Counted from the first letter of the stretch, positions 1 to 8,580 are shown. The stretch is DNA of 64,000 nt from Pseudomonas rhodesiae (GCF_007858255.1 NZ_VFEU01000005.1:62001-126000); one strand, 5' to 3'. Numbers and translations are program-made. The notes: generated by a model not told the origin, from the letters alone.

Positions 1-20
1 TCGTTGGCATCGTTACGCAT
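1..20 (-). CDS. Possible first codons of a gene running off the left edge
   Basis: An ATG on the minus strand at 20-18 opens a frame reading MRNDAN to the window edge. An AGGG lies about eight bases upstream, as expected of a ribosome binding site. Only six codons are visible, so the product cannot be named; in pseudomonads the epimerase gene next door is usually followed by a small uncharacterised gene. Inference only. Confidence 0.35.
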
Positions 21-101
21 GGATCAACCCTGAATCATTGAAATGGCTGGCTGGAACGCCGAGCGACGGCAGTATAAACCGCCACCCCGCCGCACTGATC
101 G

Positions 102-129
102 ACCGGGAACCCCACATTCGGTTCCCGGT
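102..129 (-). terminator. GC-rich hairpin 3' of the epimerase gene
   Basis: A perfect 10-bp stem (ACCGGGAACC at 102-111 pairs with GGTTCCCGGT at 120-129) with an 8-base loop lies just past the stop codon of the minus-strand epimerase gene. There is no U-tract on the minus strand, so it may be a weak or Rho-assisted terminator, or an mRNA 3'-end stabiliser. Confidence 0.35.
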
Positions 130-147
130 GTGTTGCCGCTTGTGACC

Positions 148-1146
148 TTACCGAGTGCCCGGATCCTGAGCCTTCCACCAGCCGCAGAACTCGTCGAGGG
201 CGGTCCACAGGCTGACCTTGGGCTCATAGTCCAGATAATGCCTGGCCCGACTGATGTCGAGGGTGAAATCTTTGTTCATGACCTGCATCCCCAGGCGCGA
301 CAAGGCAGGCTCCGGTCGACCGGGCCAGATCGCGCAGAATGCCTCGTTCAACGCTGCCACGCTGTAGGACAAACCGTAGGAACGATACCGTGTGACCTGG
401 GGCAACTGCATTTGGCGCATCACATAGTTCACCACATCCCACACCGGCACCGGCGCGCCATTACTGATGTTGTAGGCCTTGCCCAGTGCCGAGCCGGTGG
501 CAAGCAGACTGCTTAGCAGCGCTTCATTAAGGTTGTGCACGCTGGTGAAGTCGACCTTGTTCAGGCCGTCGCCGACGATCGCCAGGCGGTTCTTGCGCTG
601 CATGTTCAGCAAGCGCGGGAAGATGCTCATATCGCCGGCCCCCGTCACGAAGCGCGGGCGCAGCGCCAGCACCTCAAGACCGAACTCCTGGGCGCCGAAC
701 ACTTTTTGTTCCGCCAGGTATTTGGTAGCGGCATAGGGATGCTTGAAGCGCTTGGGCACTTGCTCTTCAGTCAGGCCCAAGTGGTCGCGGCCGTCAAAGT
801 AGATCGACGGCGAGGACAAATGCACCAGACGCCGGACCCGCTCCTTGAGGCAGGCTTCGACCACGTTTTCGGTGACCAGCACATTGCCTTGATGGAAGTC
901 CTGATACTTGCCCCACAGCCCCACGGCGCCGGCGCAGTGCACCACGGCCTCCACGTCTCGGCACAGGTCGCGCACCAGGTCGGCGTCATTCAGATCACCT
1001 TGGATAAACTCGGCGCCACGCCGCACCAGGTGCTCTACACCTTCGGCGCGTCGCCCGTTGACCCGCACGTCCAGGCCCTGCTCCAGGGCAAAACGCGCAA
1101 AGCGTCCGCCGATGAAGCCGCTTGCGCCGGTGACCAGAATCTTCAT
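148..1146 (-). CDS. NAD-dependent epimerase/dehydratase (extended SDR)
   Basis: A 332-residue extended short-chain dehydrogenase/reductase. The N-terminus is a Rossmann fold with the glycine motif TGASGFIGG (about residues 6-14), a following acidic/Asn turn, and the catalytic pair Y138-x3-K142 in PYAATK. This family oxidises or epimerises NAD-linked alcohols on sugars or 3-beta-hydroxysteroid-like substrates; the substrate here cannot be read from sequence. Cytosolic, no signal peptide. It lies 52 bp downstream of argP on the same strand and may be co-transcribed with it. The same neighbour pair occurs in P. aeruginosa (PA4361 beside the argP homologue, from memory). Family call firm, specific role unknown. 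Confidence 0.85.
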   Translation of the reverse strand: MKILVTGASGFIGGRFARFALEQGLDVRVNGRRAEGVEHLVRRGAEFIQGDLNDADLVRDLCRDVEAVVHCAGAVGLWGKYQDFHQGNVLVTENVVEACLKERVRRLVHLSSPSIYFDGRDHLGLTEEQVPKRFKHPYAATKYLAEQKVFGAQEFGLEVLALRPRFVTGAGDMSIFPRLLNMQRKNRLAIVGDGLNKVDFTSVHNLNEALLSSLLATGSALGKAYNISNGAPVPVWDVVNYVMRQMQLPQVTRYRSYGLSYSVAALNEAFCAIWPGRPEPALSRLGMQVMNKDFTLDISRARHYLDYEPKVSLWTALDEFCGWWKAQDPGTR

Positions 1147-1198
1147 GTATTACCCCGTGTTCTTTCATTTTTCATCGCGGTTGCCTTGACGCACGCCG

Positions 1199-2092
1199 TC
1201 AGTCCAACGGCACCAACCATTGGCCGCACGCGTGGGCCAGATGGTCGGTCAACAAGTTCAGCAATTGCCCGCCACTGCGCCAATGATGCCAGTACAACGG
1301 CACATCGATCGGCTTATCTGGCAATAACTCCACCAACACGCCTTTTTGCAACTGGTCGCGCACCTGTAATTCGGGGACGAGGCCCCAGCCCAGCCCAGCT
1401 TCCGTCAGGCGGATAAAGCCTTCGGACGAGGGGCATAAATGGTGTTCGAAACCGCCGTCCACACCGAGCGACGCCAGGTAACGGTGTTGCAGGAAATCAT
1501 CCGGGCCAAACACCAGCGCCGGGGTGCGGGCCAACTGATCGGCACGCACACCGCCGGGAAAGTGCCGCGCAATAAAGGCCGGGCTGGCCAGTGCGCGATA
1601 ACGCATGGCGCCAAGCAACAGGCTGCGCGCGCCGGCCACCGGACGCTCGCTGGCGCAGATGCAGGCCGCTACCTCACCGGCGCGCATGCGCTTGAGGCTG
1701 ACCGCCTGGTCTTCCACCACCAGATCCAGCAGCAAGTGCTGCTCAGCGCAAAACCCACTGACCGCCTCGGCCCACCAAGTGGCCAAGCTGTCGGCATTCA
1801 AGGCGATACGCAGGCGCTCGGGCATGCCCTCTTCGTCCAGCGCCGGCACCTGACTCTGCAGGTCACGCTCCAGCAAACGCACCTGTTGCACATGGTTAAG
1901 CAGACGACGGCCGATCTCCGTGGGCGCCGGCGGCGTAGCCCGCACCAGCACTGGTTGGCCGATACGCGCTTCCAGCAGTTTGATGCGCTGGGAAATCGCC
2001 GATTGCGACACCCCCAGCACCTGCGCACCGCGTTCGAAGCCAGCCTGTTCCACTACCGCCGCCAGGGCGGACAGCAATTTATAGTCGAACAT
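1199..2092 (-). CDS. argP: LysR-type regulator ArgP
   Basis: A 297-residue LysR-family activator. An N-terminal winged helix-turn-helix (about residues 1-62, with VSQSAISQRIKLLEARIG as recognition helix and wing) is followed by a periplasmic-binding-protein-like effector domain to the end. The length equals that of ArgP/IciA, which activates the arginine exporter argO in response to arginine or lysine. It is divergent from an ACT-domain gene and an ArgO-like exporter, the expected target arrangement. The ATG at 2092 is the only good start. LysR family certain; ArgP identity rests on similarity and context. Confidence 0.88.
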   Translation of the reverse strand: MFDYKLLSALAAVVEQAGFERGAQVLGVSQSAISQRIKLLEARIGQPVLVRATPPAPTEIGRRLLNHVQQVRLLERDLQSQVPALDEEGMPERLRIALNADSLATWWAEAVSGFCAEQHLLLDLVVEDQAVSLKRMRAGEVAACICASERPVAGARSLLLGAMRYRALASPAFIARHFPGGVRADQLARTPALVFGPDDFLQHRYLASLGVDGGFEHHLCPSSEGFIRLTEAGLGWGLVPELQVRDQLQKGVLVELLPDKPIDVPLYWHHWRSGGQLLNLLTDHLAHACGQWLVPLD

Positions 2093-2190
2093 CAGTTTCT
2101 CTAATGAGCGATCAGCAATATTGGTTTTTCTTATACAGCTTGCGTCGGGAGAATAGCCAGCATTGCTTCTCTTTATAAGGAACCCCGCCT
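2093..2190. promoter_or_regulatory. Divergent argP / ACT-argO control region
   Basis: The 98-bp gap between divergent genes is AT-richer than its flanks and must hold both promoters. An AT-rich core (about 2120-2140) resembles a LysR T-N11-A site, but I cannot define one unambiguously. A ribosome binding site AAGGA lies near 2178, ahead of the ATG at 2191. Confidence 0.5.
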
Positions 2191-2592
2191 ATGGCCGGCG
2201 AAACCACACTGGCAACGCTGCTGCGCAGCATGAGCCCACACCTCAATGAAGGTGACTACGTATTTTGTACCCTGCCCGACGGCCGTATCCCGCCAGCCTG
2301 CGAGGTCATCGGCAGTTTCCGTGAGCAGGAGGGCCTGACCCTCATCGTCGAACGTCAGCAGGCAGAACAGGCCGGCCTGGCGTTCGAGTACGTCGCCGCA
2401 TGGATCACCCTGAACGTGCATTCGGCCCTGGAAGCCGTGGGCCTGACCGCCGCTTTCGCCAGCGCCCTGGGCAAGGCCGGCATCAGTTGCAACGTGATTG
2501 CCGGTTATTACCACGACCACCTGTTTGTCGGCCGCGCCGATGCCGAGCGCGCCATGGCTGTACTGCGCCAATTGGCGGCGACCGCGGAGTAA
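2191..2592 (+). CDS. ACT-domain protein
   Basis: A 133-residue protein made essentially of one small-molecule-binding ACT-like domain (residues 60-130; pattern AWITLNVHSALEAVG then GISCNVIAGYYHDHLFV). Such stand-alone ACT proteins bind amino acids and usually modulate a partner. It follows an AAGGA site and overlaps the ribosome binding site of the exporter gene downstream: GGAG at 2586-2589 lies over its last codons. It is therefore probably co-translated with the exporter and co-regulated by ArgP. A role in sensing arginine or lysine is inferred from position only. Confidence 0.8.
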   Translation: MAGETTLATLLRSMSPHLNEGDYVFCTLPDGRIPPACEVIGSFREQEGLTLIVERQQAEQAGLAFEYVAAWITLNVHSALEAVGLTAAFASALGKAGISCNVIAGYYHDHLFVGRADAERAMAVLRQLAATAE

Positions 2593-2597
2593 ACCTT

Positions 2598-3197
2598 ATG
2601 TGGCAAAGCTATCTGAACGGTCTGTTGGTCGCGCTGGGGCTGATCATGGCGATCGGCTCGCAAAACGCCTTTGTATTGGCGCAGAGCCTGCGGCGTGAAC
2701 ATCACTTGCCCGTGGCGGCACTGTGCGTGGTGTGCGATGCGATTCTGGTGGCCGCCGGGGTGTTCGGCCTGGCGACGGTGCTGGCGCGAAACCCGCTGCT
2801 GCTGGCGATTGCGCGCTGGGGCGGTGCCGCGTTCTTGTTGTGGTACGGCACTTTGGCGCTGCGCCGGGCGTTTTCCACGCAGAGCCTGGAGCAAGGCGGC
2901 AGTCTCAAGGTCCGCTCATTGCGCGCGGTGCTGCTGAGCGCACTGGCGGTGACATTGCTCAATCCCCATGTGTATCTGGATACCGTGTTGCTGATCGGCT
3001 CGTTGGGCGCTCAGCAAACCGAGCCTGGCGCCTATGTCGCCGGCGCCGCCAGCGCGTCGTTCCTGTGGTTCGCCACTCTCGCACTCGGCGCGGCCTGGTT
3101 GGCCCCGTGGCTGGCGCGTCCATCGACCTGGCGCCTGCTGGACCTGCTGGTGGCGATCATGATGTTCAGCGTGGCCTATCAATTGATCAGCGCGTGA
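2598..3197 (+). CDS. argO: LysE/ArgO family amino-acid exporter
   Basis: A 199-residue inner-membrane protein with about six hydrophobic segments and the family signature near the N-terminus (LGLIMAIGSQNAFVLAQ). LysE/ArgO proteins export arginine, lysine or toxic analogues. The ATG at 2598 sits eight bases after GGAG; the open frame extends further upstream but would overlap the ACT gene and lacks family similarity. The gene lies directly after the ACT protein and divergent to argP, the classic regulator-exporter pair. Substrate (arginine versus lysine) is inferred. Confidence 0.88.
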   Translation: MWQSYLNGLLVALGLIMAIGSQNAFVLAQSLRREHHLPVAALCVVCDAILVAAGVFGLATVLARNPLLLAIARWGGAAFLLWYGTLALRRAFSTQSLEQGGSLKVRSLRAVLLSALAVTLLNPHVYLDTVLLIGSLGAQQTEPGAYVAGAASASFLWFATLALGAAWLAPWLARPSTWRLLDLLVAIMMFSVAYQLISA

Positions 3198-3265
3198 GCA
3201 ATATTCCAAAACGCTCTGGAACCTCTATCCCACACAGTTGTTGCGTGGTTTTGCCACACCCCCGG

Positions 3266-3274
3266 TGCTATGAT
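3266..3274 (+). promoter_or_regulatory. Extended -10 promoter candidate for sodB
   Basis: TGCTATGAT is a TGn-extended -10 element (TATGAT at 3269-3274) about 100 bp upstream of the sodB ATG, with no good -35 hexamer. A transcript from here would have a leader of roughly 95 nt. Confidence 0.45.
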
Positions 3275-3375
3275 CCTGCCCCTGCGCCGCAAAGAGTACA
3301 AACTCCCCGGCGCATGTTTGGCCGCCCGTGATCGGCCTTGCGCTCACCGCAACTGACCTGATTAGGAGAATCATC

Positions 3376-3972
3376 ATGGCTTTCGAATTGCCGCCGCTGC
3401 CCTACGCACACGATGCCCTGCAGCCGCACATCTCCAAGGAAACCTTGGAGTACCACCACGACAAGCACCACAACACCTATGTCGTGAACCTGAACAACCT
3501 GGTGCCTGGCACCGAGTTCGAAGGCAAGACCCTGGAAGAGATCGTCAAATCCTCTTCGGGCGGCATCTTCAACAACGCCGCTCAGGTCTGGAACCACACC
3601 TTCTACTGGAACTGCCTGGCGCCAAACGCCGGCGGCCAACCTACCGGCGCACTGGCTGAAGCCATCAACGCGGCGTTCGGTTCGTTCGACAAGTTCAAGG
3701 AAGAGTTCACCAAAACCTCCGTCGGCACCTTCGGTTCCGGTTGGGGTTGGCTGGTGAAGAAGGCTGACGGTTCCCTGGCCCTGGCCAGCACCATCGGCGC
3801 CGGCAACCCGCTGACCAGCGGCGATACCCCGCTGCTGACCTGCGACGTGTGGGAACACGCTTACTACATCGACTACCGCAACGTGCGTCCAAAGTATGTG
3901 GAAGCGTTCTGGAACCTGGTCAACTGGAAGTTCGTCGCCGAGCAGTTCGAAGGCAAGACCTTTACTGCCTGA
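3376..3972 (+). CDS. sodB: Iron superoxide dismutase
   Basis: A 198-residue Fe-type superoxide dismutase converting superoxide to oxygen and hydrogen peroxide in the cytoplasm. The alpha-helical N-domain carries the first ligand His in the [11 protein letters not shown] stretch, the second in WNHTFYW, and the last two in [13 protein letters not shown]. The [10 protein letters not shown] context and WGWLVK are typical of the iron rather than manganese form. The ATG at 3376 follows AGGAG with good spacing; an upstream in-frame extension is not part of the family. A strong terminator follows, so it is probably monocistronic. Confidence 0.97.
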   Translation: MAFELPPLPYAHDALQPHISKETLEYHHDKHHNTYVVNLNNLVPGTEFEGKTLEEIVKSSSGGIFNNAAQVWNHTFYWNCLAPNAGGQPTGALAEAINAAFGSFDKFKEEFTKTSVGTFGSGWGWLVKKADGSLALASTIGAGNPLTSGDTPLLTCDVWEHAYYIDYRNVRPKYVEAFWNLVNWKFVAEQFEGKTFTA

Positions 3973-4043
3973 GCACCGCTTGCGGTTATAAAGCGCTCGG
4001 TGCCCCAGGCGACGTAAACAACGCCGCGAGAGCACCGGCCTAT

Positions 4044-4078
4044 AGCAAATGCCCCGACTTGTCGGGGCATTTGCTTTT
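4044..4078 (+). terminator. Rho-independent terminator of sodB
   Basis: A perfect 15-bp stem (AGCAAATGCCCCGAC at 4044-4058 with its complement at 4061-4075), a two-base apex and a run of T (4075-4078). One of the strongest terminators in the window. Confidence 0.92.
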
Positions 4079-4201
4079 CCAGGGTAAATTCTGGAAACAG
4101 GGCGTAATCCCCTGCCCGATCAGGACAGGAACCGTGCAGTGCTGATTTGCCACGCAGTCAGTGAAGGGAATTTATCCCGATATCCTGCCGGAGAAATCAC
4201 G

Positions 4202-4423
4202 ATGACTATTGACGCAAAAGTAGCTCTTCCTTTGATAGGCGATGTGCTTAAAGAGGCACTTCCGGTGATGGGCGAACTGGTCAAGGCAATTGCACCCTTG
4301 CTTCAACCATTCGCTGACGCGGCGGCAAAGAAGATTGCCGGCGACGAAGAAAGTGCGTCAAAGCCCATCGAGTTTTCTCTCACACCAGAACCTGAAAAAA
4401 AGACTTTGACTATCACTTGGTAA
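4202..4423 (+). CDS. Small amphipathic protein of unknown function
   Basis: A 73-residue ORF starting at ATG 4202 after a good GGAG site (CCGGAGAAATCACG). The first 45 residues are rich in Ala, Leu, Val and Pro with spaced Asp, Glu and Lys and would form amphipathic helices (LPLIGDVLKEALPVMGELVK). The C-terminus is polar and ends in beta-prone KKTLTITW. No signal peptide and no family I recognise. It lies between sodB and bifA, neighbours that are adjacent in P. aeruginosa, so it is an accessory insertion. It faces a second small hydrophobic ORF on the opposite strand. Possibly membrane-active or a DNA/RNA-associated accessory protein; function unknown. Confidence 0.6.
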   Translation: MTIDAKVALPLIGDVLKEALPVMGELVKAIAPLLQPFADAAAKKIAGDEESASKPIEFSLTPEPEKKTLTITW

Positions 4424-4577
4424 ACGGAGTCGCCCCCCTGCGTCCTCGCAGTGGTCGGTAAAGCGTGGGTTGAGGCAGGCGTACGCCAATCCGCCTGCCC
4501 CCATCGCTCCTTCCGAGGTGAGGTCAGCAACGCCATAGGCAAAAGGGAAATTACACACGGCGAACAAACAACGCTGC

Positions 4578-4600
4578 GGGCGGGTGCCCCCGCCCACTTT
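4578..4600 (+). terminator. GC hairpin after the small ORF
   Basis: GGGCGGG (4578-4584) pairs with CCCGCCC (4589-4595) around a four-base loop, followed by a T-rich stretch (ACTTTGTTTC). It is a plausible weak terminator between the two small facing genes. Confidence 0.4.
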
Positions 4601-4628
4601 GTTTCGCGCTCGAAGGACGATTTCAGCG

Positions 4629-4808
4629 TTAGTATCTTAGCCCCGGCAGATTACCGACCAGATTAAATAGTTCTTCACCGACACGCCCAACCGTGCTAGC
4701 AGCCTGATCAACGAACGGCTTAGCGACCGTAGCAATCGCCGGCTTAACCAATGGAATCAATATCGGGGCTGCTACTGCTAGTGATGATGCTGCTGCTGCT
4801 GCTGCCAT
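4629..4808 (-). CDS. Small Ala/Val/Pro-rich hydrophobic protein of unknown function
   Basis: A 59-residue ORF with ATG at 4808 preceded nine bases upstream by GGAG. It opens with an alanine run, then a hydrophobic segment with regularly spaced prolines and lysines (APILIPLVKPAIATVAKPFV), and ends NLPGLRY. There is no charge cluster typical of a signal peptide, but a single membrane-interacting helix is likely. I do not recognise a family. It is convergent with the 73-residue ORF at 4202 and divergent from bifA. Both small proteins share composition and may act together; that is inference. Confidence 0.6.
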   Translation of the reverse strand: MAAAAAASSLAVAAPILIPLVKPAIATVAKPFVDQAASTVGRVGEELFNLVGNLPGLRY

Positions 4809-4995
4809 AAGTTGATTCTCCAACGTTGTATGAAAGGCGTATTCCTTTCCCACCCTACGTGGCGAATCGATACCGTCCGGTTCCACAACCTTGTCGGTTT
4901 TCGCACTTGCCCGAATGTCCCTTTGACTGCCATCACCAGATTGCCAATACTCATGGCATATTGAAGGCCACCCGCATGAGACAAGGAATGCCCCT

Positions 4996-7047
4996 TTGAA
5001 GCTGGAACTCAAGAACAGCTTGTCGGTGAAGTTGCTACGGGTTGTGCTGCTGTCGGCGTTGGTCGTGGGCGTGGCGCTGAGCGTGGCGCAGATCGTGTAT
5101 GACGCCTACAAGACGCGCCAGGCCGTGGCCAGCGATGCCCAGCGTATCCTCGATATGTTTCGCGACCCCTCTACGCAGGCCGTGTATAGCCTGGACCGCG
5201 AGATGGGCATGCAGGTGATCGAGGGGCTGTTTCAGGACGACGCGGTGCGCATGGCCTCCATCGGCCATCCCAACGAAACCATGTTGGCGGAAAAAAGCCG
5301 CGCGTTGCAGCACGCCCCAAGCCGCTGGCTGACCGACCTCATTCTTGGCCAGGAACGCACCTTCACCACGCCCCTGGTGGGCAAGGGCCCTTACAGCGAG
5401 TACTACGGCGATCTGAGCATCACCCTCGACACCGCCACCTACGGTGAGGGATTTATCGTCAATTCGGTGATTATTTTCATTTCCGGGGTGCTGCGCGCAT
5501 TGGCCATGGGGCTGGTGCTGTATCTGGTCTATCACTGGTTGCTGACCAAACCGCTGTCGCGGATTATCGAGCACCTCACATCCGTCAACCCGGACCGGCC
5601 CAGCGAACACAAAATCCCACAGCTCAAGGGCCACGAACGCAACGAACTGGGGTTGTGGATCAATACCGCCAATCAGTTGCTCGAATCCATCGAACGCAAC
5701 ACGCACCTGCGCCACGAAGCCGAATCCAGCCTGCTGCGCATGGCTCAGTATGACTTTCTCACCGGCCTGCCGAACCGCCAGAAACTGCAGGAGCAGCTGG
5801 ACAAAATCCTGATCGACGCCGGCCGTCGTCAGCGCCGTGTCGCGGTGCTGTGTGTGGGGCTGGACGATTTTAAAAGCGTCAATGAGCAGTTCACTTACCA
5901 GGCCGGCGACAAATTGCTCCTGGCTCTGGCCGATCGCCTACGTGCCCACAGCGGGCGGCTCGGCGCCCTGGCCCGCCTGGGGGGCGATCAGTTCGCCCTG
6001 GTGCAGGCCGATATCGACCAGCCCTACGAGGCCGCCGAACTGGCGCAAAGCATCTTGGATGACCTCGAAGCGGAATTTGCCTTCGAGCACGAACAAATCC
6101 GTCTGCGCGCCACTATCGGTATCACGCTGTTCCCTGAAGATGGCGACAGCACCGAGAAGTTGCTCCAAAAAGCCGAGCAGACCATGACCCTGGCCAAGAG
6201 CCGTTCACGCAACCGTTACCAGTTCTATATCGCCAGCGTCGACAGCGAAATGCGCCGGCGCCGCGAGCTGGAAAAAGACCTGCGCGACGCCCTGAGCCGC
6301 GAGCAGTTTCACTTGGTGTATCAGCCGCAGGTCAGCTATCGCGAACAACGGGTGGTCGGCGTCGAAGCCTTGCTGCGCTGGCAGCACCCCGAGCATGGCC
6401 TGGTACCGCCGGACCTGTTCATCCCCCTGGCAGAGCAGAACGGCACCATTATTCCCATTGGCGAATGGGTGCTGGATCACGCCTGCCGGCAATTGCGCGA
6501 ATGGCATGATCAGGGCTTCACCCAACTGCGCATGGCGGTCAACCTCTCGACGGTGCAGCTGCACCACGCCGAGCTGCCACGGGTGGTCAACAATCTGATG
6601 CAAATCTACCGCCTGCCGCCACGCAGCCTTGAGCTGGAGGTCACCGAGACCGGCCTGATGGAAGACATCAGCACCGCCGCCCAGCACCTGCTGAGCCTGC
6701 GGCGCTCCGGCGCCTTGATCGCTATCGATGACTTCGGCACCGGTTATTCCTCCCTGAGTTATCTCAAAAGCCTGCCGCTGGACAAGATCAAGATCGACAA
6801 GAGCTTCGTCCAGGACCTGCTGGACGATGATGACGATGCCACCATCGTGCGGGCGATCATTCAACTGGGTAAGAGCCTGGGCATGCAGGTGATCGCCGAG
6901 GGGGTGGAAACCGCCGAGCAGGAGGCTTATATCATCGCCGAGGGCTGCCACGAGGGTCAGGGTTACTACTACAGCAAACCCCTGCCGGCGCGGGAGTTGG
7001 CGGTTTTTTTGAAGCAAGTCGAGCGCAATAACGCGGCCATTCTTTGA
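4996..7047 (+). CDS. bifA: c-di-GMP phosphodiesterase BifA (degenerate GGDEF plus EAL)
   Basis: A 683-residue inner-membrane protein: TM1 about residues 12-33, periplasmic sensor, TM2 about 155-180, HAMP-like linker, GGDEF domain (about 255-415) and EAL domain (about 430-675). The GGDEF signature reads GGDQF (329-333), the degenerate form described for BifA of P. aeruginosa. The EAL domain keeps E457-A-L, DDFGTGYSS (578-586) and EGVET (635-639), so phosphodiesterase activity is expected. BifA lowers c-di-GMP, restraining biofilm and permitting swarming. The start is TTG at 4996 after an AGGA; no upstream ATG is in frame. Synteny sodB-bifA-icmP supports the name. Confidence 0.93.
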   Translation: MKLELKNSLSVKLLRVVLLSALVVGVALSVAQIVYDAYKTRQAVASDAQRILDMFRDPSTQAVYSLDREMGMQVIEGLFQDDAVRMASIGHPNETMLAEKSRALQHAPSRWLTDLILGQERTFTTPLVGKGPYSEYYGDLSITLDTATYGEGFIVNSVIIFISGVLRALAMGLVLYLVYHWLLTKPLSRIIEHLTSVNPDRPSEHKIPQLKGHERNELGLWINTANQLLESIERNTHLRHEAESSLLRMAQYDFLTGLPNRQKLQEQLDKILIDAGRRQRRVAVLCVGLDDFKSVNEQFTYQAGDKLLLALADRLRAHSGRLGALARLGGDQFALVQADIDQPYEAAELAQSILDDLEAEFAFEHEQIRLRATIGITLFPEDGDSTEKLLQKAEQTMTLAKSRSRNRYQFYIASVDSEMRRRRELEKDLRDALSREQFHLVYQPQVSYREQRVVGVEALLRWQHPEHGLVPPDLFIPLAEQNGTIIPIGEWVLDHACRQLREWHDQGFTQLRMAVNLSTVQLHHAELPRVVNNLMQIYRLPPRSLELEVTETGLMEDISTAAQHLLSLRRSGALIAIDDFGTGYSSLSYLKSLPLDKIKIDKSFVQDLLDDDDDATIVRAIIQLGKSLGMQVIAEGVETAEQEAYIIAEGCHEGQGYYYSKPLPARELAVFLKQVERNNAAIL

Positions 7048-7098
7048 CCTGGCGAAACGATACTGAATATTTCCCGCGTATAACCCTTTACACAAAAT

Positions 7099-7117
7099 GC
7101 AAATCTTTCGCATTATG
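7099..7117 (+). promoter_or_regulatory. Candidate Fur box upstream of icmP
   Basis: GCAAATCTTTCGCATTATG matches the 19-bp Fur consensus (GATAATGATAATCATTATC) at 11 positions by eye and is embedded in an inverted repeat AATGC...GCATT. It lies 58 bp before the icmP start. Iron control of imelysin-family genes is known; this site is a prediction. Confidence 0.45.
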
Positions 7118-7174
7118 TCGCAGTTTTGCGCGGCTCCCGCGCGCCCTCTCAACAACCGAAGCAGGATGTTCGCC

Positions 7175-8518
7175 ATGATTCGTATGCCCCTGGCCACCGC
7201 CAGTCTGCTGGCCATTGCCATTTCTCTCGCCGGCTGCGGCGAAGGTAAAGACAAAGCCGCCGCGCCCCAGGCGCCGACCCCGGCGGCCAGCACTGCCGCG
7301 CCAGCGGCGGCCGCCCCTGCCGGAAAAGTCGACGAAGCCGCCGCCAAGGCGGTAGTCGCGCACTACGCCGACATGGTGTTCGCGGTGTACAGCGATGCCG
7401 AATCCACCGCAAAAACCCTGCAAACCGCCATCGACGCGTTCCTCGCCAAGCCCAACGATGAAACCTTGAAAGCCGCGCGCACCGCCTGGATCGCCGCGCG
7501 CGTACCGTACTTGCAGAGCGAAGTGTTCCGCTTCGGCAACACCATCATCGACGACTGGGAAGGCCAAGTGAACGCATGGCCCCTGGACGAAGGCTTGATC
7601 GACTATGTCGACAAGTCCTACGAGCACGCCTTGGGTAACCCCGGCGCCACCGCCAACATCATCGCCAACACCCAGGTTCAGGTCGGCGAAGACAAGGTCG
7701 ATGTGAAAGACATCACCCCGGAAAAACTCGCCAGCCTCAATGAGCTGGGCGGTTCCGAGGCCAACGTGGCCACCGGCTACCACGCCATCGAATTCCTGCT
7801 GTGGGGCCAGGACCTCAACGGCACCGGCCCAGGCGCCGGCAACCGCCCGGCCTCGGACTACCTGACCGGCGCCGGTGCTACTGGCGGCCACAACGAGCGT
7901 CGCCGTGCCTACCTGAGCGCGGTCACCCAATTGCTGGTCAGCGATCTGGAAGAAATGGTCGGCAACTGGAAACCCAACGTCGAAGACAACTACCGCGCCA
8001 CGCTGGAAGCAGAACCGGCCACCGACGGCCTGCGCAAAATGCTGTTCGGCATGGGCAGCCTGTCCCTGGGCGAACTGGCTGGCGAGCGGATGAAAGTATC
8101 CCTGGAAGCCAACTCGCCGGAAGACGAGCAGGACTGCTTCAGCGACAACACCCACAACTCGCACTTCTATGACGCCAAGGGCATCCGTAACGTCTATCTG
8201 GGCGAGTACACCCGTGTCGACGGCACCAAGATGACCGGCGCCAGCCTGTCCTCCCTGGTGGCCAAGGCCGACCCAGCTGCCGATACCGCGTTGAAAGCGG
8301 ACCTGGCGGCCACCGAAGCGAAGATCCAGGTCATGGTCGACCACGCCAACAAGGGCGAGCACTACGACCAATTGATCGCCGCCGGTAACGACGCCGGTAA
8401 CCAGATCGTGCGCGACGCCATCGCCGCCCTGGTCAAGCAAACCGGGTCGATCGAAGCCGCAGCGGGTAAGCTGGGCATCAGCGACCTGAACCCGGATAGC
8501 GCCGATCACGAGTTCTGA
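7175..8518 (+). CDS. icmP: Imelysin-family lipoprotein IcmP
   Basis: A 447-residue exported lipoprotein. The signal peptide ends in the lipobox LAGC (about residues 18-21), followed by a Lys/Ala/Pro-rich linker and an imelysin (EfeO-like) alpha-helical domain. The hallmark GxHxxE motif is present (GYHAIEFLLWGQD). The P. aeruginosa homologue was described as an insulin-cleaving metalloproteinase, while the family at large is tied to iron handling. The ATG at 7175 has AGGA eight bases upstream; start codons at 7166 and 7184 are alternatives. It follows bifA by 127 bp with its own candidate Fur-controlled promoter and ends at a clear terminator. Confidence 0.92.
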   Translation: MIRMPLATASLLAIAISLAGCGEGKDKAAAPQAPTPAASTAAPAAAAPAGKVDEAAAKAVVAHYADMVFAVYSDAESTAKTLQTAIDAFLAKPNDETLKAARTAWIAARVPYLQSEVFRFGNTIIDDWEGQVNAWPLDEGLIDYVDKSYEHALGNPGATANIIANTQVQVGEDKVDVKDITPEKLASLNELGGSEANVATGYHAIEFLLWGQDLNGTGPGAGNRPASDYLTGAGATGGHNERRRAYLSAVTQLLVSDLEEMVGNWKPNVEDNYRATLEAEPATDGLRKMLFGMGSLSLGELAGERMKVSLEANSPEDEQDCFSDNTHNSHFYDAKGIRNVYLGEYTRVDGTKMTGASLSSLVAKADPAADTALKADLAATEAKIQVMVDHANKGEHYDQLIAAGNDAGNQIVRDAIAALVKQTGSIEAAAGKLGISDLNPDSADHEF

Positions 8519-8536
8519 TCAGTGCCGAGTTGAAAG

Positions 8537-8562
8537 AGGCGACCTTCGGGTCGCCTTTTTTT
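8537..8562 (+). terminator. Rho-independent terminator of icmP
   Basis: AGGCGACC (8537-8544) pairs with GGTCGCCT (8549-8556) around a UUCG tetraloop and runs into seven T residues. Confidence 0.93.
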
Positions 8563-8580
8563 ATAGCCACACAAAAACCA

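Noticed and set aside
4139..4201. Upstream extension of the 73-residue ORF
   Set aside because: The GGAG site positions the ribosome at ATG 4202; the extra 21 codons have no conservation sign.
7088..8509. 473-codon minus-strand frame opposite icmP
   Set aside because: Same length as icmP by coincidence of strand bias; Val/Gly-rich mirror sequence.
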